Origin: Apostichopus japonicus
Lineage: Eukaryota; Echinodermata; Holothuroidea; Aspidochirotida; Stichopodidae
NCBI RefSeq assembly: GCF_037975245.1
Contig: NC_092574.1
Coordinates: forward strand, 26,334,713-26,398,712
Direction of reading: 5' to 3'
DNA: 64,000 bases
Of the stretch, positions 52,501 to 61,500 are shown one piece after another (position 1 is the stretch's first letter; each line of letters begins with the position of its first letter). The notes beneath the pieces were generated by a model. The model made no database searches and was not told the DNA's origin. It saw nothing but the letters and a program-made list of their open reading frames with translations. The position numbers and the translations under genes are program-made.

Positions 52501-55500
52501 CACAGGACATTTTATTTACAGAGCAATACTGCAGTTATTACAATATTTTAATTTAAGGACTCATGCCAAATAACCAATGATATATATAGGTTTGTTTCTT
52601 TTTCAACTTGCTCCAAAATTCACAAGAATATACAGAGACTTTGGGAATGCTTTGAAAGAGAAAAGTTTTAGGTACTAAAAAAACATTGATTTTTGCTAAT
52701 GTAACATAAATGACTAATAAAATGAAGCTCCAGTCCTTACACAGAAAGACGACCAAAATCACTCTCAAATGTTACCTCTTGCTCAGAATTGTCCTCTCCT
52801 TCGCTGCTATTATCTGACTTGACCTTTGACCCTGCATCACTGCTATCACTGTCCTCCTCTTTCAAGCCTCCTATTTCATCTTCAGATGCAGATCCCGAGA
52901 CTGATTTTTCGTCCTGAGACGCCTTCCCACCTTCGTCCTCCGAGTCGGAACCTCTCTTGGACCCATTCACACTTCCGATCTCTTCCAGGAGATCTCGAGG
53001 ACTATCCCTCGTTCGGTTCGCATTTGGGAAGAGTCGGGGAGTCTGTTTTTCTGAGTTGCTATGGGTTTTGCCAGTAGCATGACGCAGGGACTTACTCTGG
53101 AAGAGGAATCGTTCTGCTTTCTCTATTTCCTCCTCTAAGAGAACCACATCCTTCTCTGAAATGGGCCAACCGAGTTGTTCCAGAGACAGAAGGTAATCCT
53201 TACGGTTCTCTTGGAAAGAAACTGGTTCATCTGACCCAAACCTGAGGGAGGAAAAATTAAATCCAAGAATACAGAATTGTCGGAAACTTATTATGATTTA
53301 AAGTGGAACTTCTCCCACTTTTAGATCCTGCAACATAATCAGTTTGGTGCAAACAGGTCCTATATACAAGGAGCCCAGGTGGCACTCTGAACAGTGAAAT
53401 TGGAATTATGTCTTCAAATTTGGGATTTACGTTCAAGTATCACTCAACAACAATCTAGGTCATGCAACACAAAATATTTTTATAGCCTGTTCTTAACTTT
53501 TGTACTTTATACTTTGTGACAAGAAATTGAATTATTAAATCTTAGTACAATGAGACAATTAGTAAAATACCTTTTGTACCATTCTGTACTGTCCTGTGTT
53601 ACTCTCTGCAGAAATTTATTGATGGATTCTGAGTTTGATTTCCATTTTGTTATTATTTTGGTCACTTGTTTTCATATTTGACTACTAAGTTACTGCAGCT
53701 TTAAGGACCAGACTGGCTTACCACTTATCAAAAGTTATTTTATCACCCCTGTTCATCATTGTAACTTTGATTATGGTCATCACTTTGATATGGTGGCAGG
53801 TTTACCACAACTCTTACTCAAAAAAAAAAATTAATTAGATAAAAATAGATTTAAATTACTCAAAATCAGATTTACAAATGAAACTGAGACTATTTCCATC
53901 ATTTTGTCATCAAAATGAGATTACAGAAATGAGTAATTATAGTACCGTCTGATTCTGAAAAATCGTACCTCCAAGATATTTTTGTCAAATCGGTATTAAT
54001 CACACAAAAATTTAATGTAAATCCATAAAATATTAACATTTGAACTGTTTTCATTCTTATCTGAAAAGTGCCTTTTTAATGTGATTTACAGAAATCAAAC
54101 CCCAAAAAGGTGTTTTTTAATTCAGTTACCTGTCTCTCTCCTCTGGGGTGAGGGCATTCCAAGCTACTTGATCAAGTCTCCTGTTGTATAGCTTTACAGC
54201 TGCTTTTAATTTGTCTTCATAACCCAGGAGATCTACAGCTCCTGGATTGATGAGGTTCACTTCTTGTTTGTTGTTGGTCACATGGGCAATAGGCATAATC
54301 TATCAAATTATAAATACAATAAATCAAGAAGGTATTACTGGAAACAGGACAAATGTTATCATCTATATATGTATATCCATGGCAACAATACATGAAACTA
54401 TGCAATAACTATTCCATTGATATTCAACTTTCATTGCTAACATTGCAATGTCATTTAATATTCAATGGGTAAGTGTTTCTTTGAAAATTTTAGTCCATCT
54501 CCACAAAGTGAGAAAGAGTGAAGGGCACCATTTTCTTCTTGTTCTTGTCTTTTATACCAAATTGTCAGCACATGGCAAAGGAGATCAATGAATTAATATG
54601 CTACAGTTTTAATAAATTTTTTTAATTAAATTTCTTTTTGAACATATCTGTACACATCTACTAGGTCACTATATTTCACTATATATTCTGGTGTGCAATG
54701 ATTGCTTCCACTCTATCCAGTCCATGGTTACATGTTACATTGCTTTATACCGTAGACACATTAAACTCAGGTTTCTTCAGGGTCTATGCTAGCAATGAGG
54801 ACCAGAGCTACCAATTTTGATTAACTATGCAATATACAAAACACAAGAGCTTTGTAGCAGAAGAGACAATGAACAAATGTAGAACGACTCACTGACTTAA
54901 CAGTATGGCATCTTTTCACCAATCAACAAAAAACACTCACATTGTTGATGAAACCATGTGCTTGGAATGAACCCAAACACCTCTTACTGTAATGTTACAG
55001 CATACAATACGGCTGGGTGATACAGTAAAACATGCAATGGAGAACTTCAAAATACAGGCCTAGTTTTTATTTTGATCAAACTCTCTGTGATGCTTCCTTC
55101 AAAGTCTTTCTTATCACTTTTTCACGCTTCCAGGCATTGCTTGTCTTAACAAAGGAACAAAATTGGTCCAAAATCCCTATACTTGTTATTTGTGCGTGTG
55201 TACCCATCATCTACCATTACTGGATATTAAGTTTGTTGGTGATAAACTTACCTCATTGAACACTTGAGATGTTACGTATTTCTCCAGTATCGGGACGTAC
55301 TTGGCTCGTTGACGTACCATGCTGCCACCGAGAGCGTCGTAGATGGTCAGCTTCTTTGCGACAAGACCGTGTTTCCTCAGCCATTGCCTGGACGACATTC
55401 GTAGAGTGCTGTCAGAAAATGGGAGGATGACTAGTATTATCATTATGTAATACAGCAATCTACAATGCTTAGAAAACCTCTACATGTTGTCACTTAAAAT

Positions 55501-58500
55501 CAATGCAGATTCTGGTTATAGAGCATACTGTCATGTAGCTAAACTTCCTCTGGTTCCACATTTACTTTCCTTGAGGTTTAACACTTCAATTTATTCCCAG
55601 GCTATTGAGGAGGGTAAAAATTACTATGATTAAATGGTTAAAAGAGAAGTCATCAATTCTTACAGTTGTTGAAGGAAAGTGTGTGACTTTATGTAACCAT
55701 GATGTGCATTGTGTGTGTGATAAGTTTTAGGTGTAGACAGCTTGGAGCAACCAATAAGTTAAGCTTTGCAGGTAACTTCATAAAACGAGTTGAGATTTAT
55801 GGTCTATGGTCAACAGTCCTTCATTTCTCCTCCCCAATATGCAGTCAGGTACTTTGCAGCCAGACCCATTTTTTTAGACCAACTAGATAGTAGTAATTAG
55901 AATTAATAGTATACCAAACAAGGCTTTATGTGAAACACTTAAATAAAAATAAAAGAAAATAGAGTGAGAAAAAATACTAATAACAAACTACTCATCTACT
56001 GCAAAAATTCCTTTGTAGGTAAATATGTTTGCTCTATTTATTGCTCATTTATCCAATTTAAACTGTCTGTCCATCTCTGTCTCTCTGTCCATCTGTGTCT
56101 CTTAATGTATTCTTCTTTGTTTTTGTTTTTATTTCAGATCCTTTTACATATATAAAAAAGAGAGTACAACCTCGTTTTGAACCTGCTTTTGAGTTTCATC
56201 AGCATTACAGCATTAGAGGGCTCTTGTCATACTGTCTTCATTATTGTTTAGTTTGTATTTTTGTAATCACGGATTCCCTATTTTTCTGTGTCACTTGATC
56301 AATGTTGACTATTTTATTGCTGTTTTAATATTTTATTTCATCGCTGTATCAATTTTATGCTTTTATTGCAAAGTTGTTTGAGATCATATTTTCATGTAAG
56401 GCACTATATAAGAATATATATCATTATTATGAATTTCCCAAACCAATCGAGTATGATTCAATATAAGGTTGCAACTGATCGCACAAAGACACCCATCTTG
56501 ACTTCTTCACAAAATGAAAGTTAACGATCAAGTAATTAGTGAATTTGATTCAACGTTCAACATTTCCTCAGCCAGACAGGTTTTGATAATCCATACAAAC
56601 TCACTTTGTTTTCTTTTTCTTTCTTCTTCTCTTGCTTGGTTCTTCTTTAGTCTTTGCTAAATCTGAAAAGTTGAGAGACGTAAGCCAATTGGTACTGTGA
56701 ATTACTGTAAGAGCCTTACTTTGTTTACCAATAATGATTTATGTTCATTATACAAAATATCTCAGTAACTCAGAAGCAACTATCAATTTCCCAATATGAG
56801 ATATGAATATTTCCAAACCACTGCTTAAACCTGTCTCTATATTAACCCAACTATAGCAAAATTTACCATATGTTAGAGAAGCTTGTTATTAAACTTTCAA
56901 AGAGAATCGAGTAGCTGTAAGCAGGATTTTCAAAACATTTCTTCAAACACAATGCAAGCCCTAAACCCAGCTATATATATGATGGTAAATTTTAATTGTC
57001 ACTAAAATATTGATATGAACCAAGTTCAAGAGAATGGAAACATGTATAATTGTTTTAAATTAAAATTCAAGGGCTTATTTACATAAAAATTCAAATGCAG
57101 AGCATCAATGATGCAAAACCCAACACAACCAGACAACATTTATGCATAAGCCATGTGACCTTTCATGAAACACTTTTCTAAGAGTAAGGAAAGCGTCAAA
57201 ATCACACGCTGTGCATATATTAAAGTTCATTTTTCTAGTTTGATTTCCAGGGTACACAGTATTAGCCTAAATCAATAATATAAGCTGACTTCTCCTACGT
57301 AACTAATTGGACCCTGACAACCCTATGAATTAAAGCAGCATGTAGGTACCATTCATGGCTGTTATATATCTTTGCTGCTGTTGGCCGAGCATGCTACGGG
57401 TCTCTGGGAGAGCCCACCCATCCAGGGAGCCATTTAGTCTCAACCAGCTGGTCTTGGTGTGGTCTAAACATTGTGAAAGAAATTATTTTTATAAAAGTCA
57501 GTACAGCAGATCTTTTATATAGGCATGTGATGATCTAGCTATAAAACTGTATTGTATTGTAATGTACAGCATTGCATTGTACTGTATCATACTGCTTGTA
57601 TTGGATTGTATTGTATTGTACTGCATTGCATTGTACTGTATCATACTGTTGTACTGTATTGTACTGTATTGCATTGCATTGCATTGTACTGTATCGTATC
57701 GTATTACTTGTATTGTATTGTATTGTATTGTAATGTACTGTATTGCATTGTACTGTATCATACTGCTTGTATTGGATTGTATTGTATTGTACTGCATTGC
57801 ATTGTACTGTATCATACTGTTGTACTGTATTGTACTGTATTGCATTGTCTTGTATTGCTTGTATTTTATTGTACTGTACTGTGTTACATTGTACTGTATT
57901 GCATTGTCTTGTATTTTATTGTACTGTACTATACTCATTGTTTTGTATTACACTGTAATGTATTGTATTGCATAACATTGTATTGTACTATACTGTACTA
58001 TATTGTATTGCATTGTATTGTACTATACTGTACTATATTGTATTGTACTGTATTGTACTACATTGTATTGTATTGTACTGTATTGTACTATACTGTACTA
58101 TATTGTATTGTACTGTACTGTACTGTATTGCATTGTACTGTATCGTATTGCTTGTATTGTATTGCAATGTAATGTATTGTACTACACTGTACTGTATTGT
58201 ATTGCATTGTACTGTACTGTACTATATTGTACCATACTGTACTCTACTGCACTGTAATGTAGAGTTGTCATAGCATCACACATACAGTAATAACATTTAG
58301 GTAACGTCAGATTTATTGAAACATTGACATAGAAACATTGATATAGAATCACACACAGATCACACTAAATGTAATGACAATAAAATTTGCGACCAAAGTT
58401 GCTTGCATGTCACACAATAATGTTGCACTACAGACAGTAGCCGTAAGATAGCAGTAAATTATGTATCAGACTTAATACATATCTAAAAGCATATAACAGC

Positions 58501-61500
58501 TACGGTATCAAACAATGCTCTGTGTAGAACAACTTAAGTTTAGACTTATCATTGGTTTGGTAAAGGGCAACACAGCTGTGACTGAAACTAAACATCACAA
58601 CATACTTGGTTTACATTGACTAAACAAATGAATGGCTCACATGTTATATTTGGTTTCATCTTCGAAGAAGACCGAGAATGACCCTGCGGTCGAGGAGGGA
58701 ATGTTGTTGTTCGATCATGAGATCTGCGCCCCGTAACATTTAGGGAGGTCGTCAAAGAGGACAGTGTTCTCCTGGTCCAAGGCTGGGCACTCTTTGGCCT
58801 TCCGCTCCTGGGGGGACCGGGGCTAGCAATATCACGAGATAGAATCTGTGCTGGGTCTTGTCGGTTACCGACAGCAGACGATGGACGTTTTCTGTTGAAG
58901 TGCCAGATTTAAAGTAAGTTTCTGTCTGTATCTAATAAGTTACTGTCAACAACTACAAATATTTACTCATCTCACCTGAAGGAGTTTACCACTAGAAGGG
59001 AAGCTTCTACAATAAAGTAGAGAAAGAATTGCAAATCAAAGTCAGAAAACACTGCACCTGATTGTGAGGTACAAATTTGGCAGCAAAATTCCCAGTAAGA
59101 CCATTAACAAAAAGATATATACTTTCATCCTCTGAGTGCCGTAACTGAATACCTTATTTGGGAGCTGCACAGTAGGCACAGTGGTAAAAAACTTTATCTC
59201 CCAAAATTTTTAATGTAGGTGTTATATTTCTTCATTTGCGAGACTTGCAAACTGAGTACAACAGCATGAGTACATGAGTATTGGTAGGAGTTTCCTTGGA
59301 ATGAGTTTGATTACAAGTACAAGGCTATAAGCACATCGCAACTTCTTCATCTCCCACTAGTATCTATTACACTAGATTTCCTAAATGCCATTCATCAAGT
59401 TCAGATCTATAAGGGTGAGAATAAATACAATGACTAAGCGAGAATTCGATTGTAGATCTATAAGGGTGAGAATAAATACATATAACTCTGCTGGAATTCG
59501 AGTAGAGGTAGAGAATCTACTACAAACCTATCATTTGTATAGCCTTAATCTTTTATGACTATTTTCAGTGTTGCTGGAATACATACAGATTATTTTTCTA
59601 GATACCGTATCACTCCTTACACAGTCAATTACTCTATTAATGGATTGTGATATATTCAAAATAAAAATGTTACTTGAAATATCTTCCACCATTAATGTCT
59701 TACAGATGTCATCTCCGACCAAACCACTCACCTAATACCATGATCTTTGCCACACCCCTCCTCATCATCTTCCACCATTAATGTCTCACAGATGTCATCT
59801 CCCACCAAACCACTCACCTAATACCATGATCTTTCCCTCACCCCTCCTCATCATCTTCCACCATTAATGTCTTACAGATGTCATCTCCCACCAAACCACT
59901 CACCTAATACCATGATCTATCCTTCACCCCTCCTCATCATCTTCCACCATTAATGTCTTACAGATGTCATCTCCAACCATACCACTCACCTAATACCATG
60001 ATCTTTCCCACACCCCTCCTCATCATCTTTCACCATTGATTTCTTACAGATGTCATCTCCCACCAAACCACTCACCTAATACCATGATCTTTGCCACACC
60101 CATCCTCATCATGTCCATTCTGGCTCCAGTCCAATAAGGCACATTGTTCTCTCAGTTTGGCGAGCTTACTCAAGTCATCTTTGCCCTTCTTCATCTCCTC
60201 CTTCAAGAGACGGACATCCTCGCTCTCATACGGCACTGGTCCCTCCGGGAGGTAGGAGGTATCATCAGAGTAGTAGTGGTACCTCCCTCTGCTGTCTGCT
60301 GCTAGTGTCGATAAGAAGTTGTTGGCCTCGGAGTCATTGCAATTGAAAGATATGGTGTGGATCGGTGTACGTTGTTGTAATTGCACTTGGGCAAGGATGG
60401 TTTTCGGGGGCTGGGTTTGCAAAACAAATGACATTAAAAATTATCAATACAATAAAGATACCATAGTTTGTAATGCTAGAGGATCTCTATTTTAAGAGAT
60501 ATTTGAAATGTTTTATACTAACAGTTCTTTATATTTTCTGTCAGTCTATTCCATATTTGTGAAGCATGAACAGGCAAACATCTTTCAACAATGTAGCAAT
60601 AACAACTTCAGTCAATACAATTGAAAAAAAAAAAATGTAGAACCTTGGCTAAGTACCTCTACTATATAAGCTGATAGGTCCATCAATACAATTCTTACAC
60701 CCATACATAAAGAAGCTTGGCTAAGTACCTCTTCTATATAAGCTAAATTTATCTGTTATAACATAAGTGCAGTTAAAAACAACTTCAAGTACGTATATAT
60801 TTGATGACGAAAGAAGCATACTGACAACACAACCAGTTATCATTTACATTTTTGAGCTTTCATCCTAGATTCTCAACCTTTTTCCAATCCAAGGACCACT
60901 AGGAATAATGAAGAAAGGTTTCACAGACCACCAGTTATAATATCACCCAAAGACCTCAACCAATCATGGTTAGGGACAAGGTCAGGAGTATTTCTGTTTC
61001 CTTTGCCCAAGATGGCACTCTCAGACCTGTTCTGACTAGCTTGAAATCATATTTATATAAGACAAATAATGTTGACAGACCCATTCAGCTTTTACAGACC
61101 CAAAGTTTTCCATGGACCCCTTGAGGACCTTCTGCCATCACAGCCCCACCTGCCCCACCCCGCCATAATTTTTCATGAGCCCCAGGTTGAGAAAGATGGG
61201 CTTACATGATCTGGTCTCCCATCTGAGAGCAGATAGACAGCTTGTGTAGATGGATCGCCCAATGCAAGTTTAAGAGCAGCCAGTGTATTGGTAGAGCCTG
61301 CGACGTTGAGGTCACGCACCCACTGCCAGGCACTCTGCAGACTATTCTCATTTACCTCTAACATCCTGTCTCGCCACGGCTGTGCTTTGCTTCCAAATTT
61401 GACCAAGTTGAATCGTTGTTTATGCCTTAGTTGTTCCTGTTGAAAAGGAGAAGGAAAACCTTAGATTCAGTTTTACCAAGAACCAGCATCTCCAAGACCC

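Noticed and set aside
57498-58273. Several long overlapping open frames (up to 206 codons) on both strands
   Set aside because: Pure pentanucleotide satellite; the Tyr/Cys/Leu/Val-only composition is a repeat artefact.
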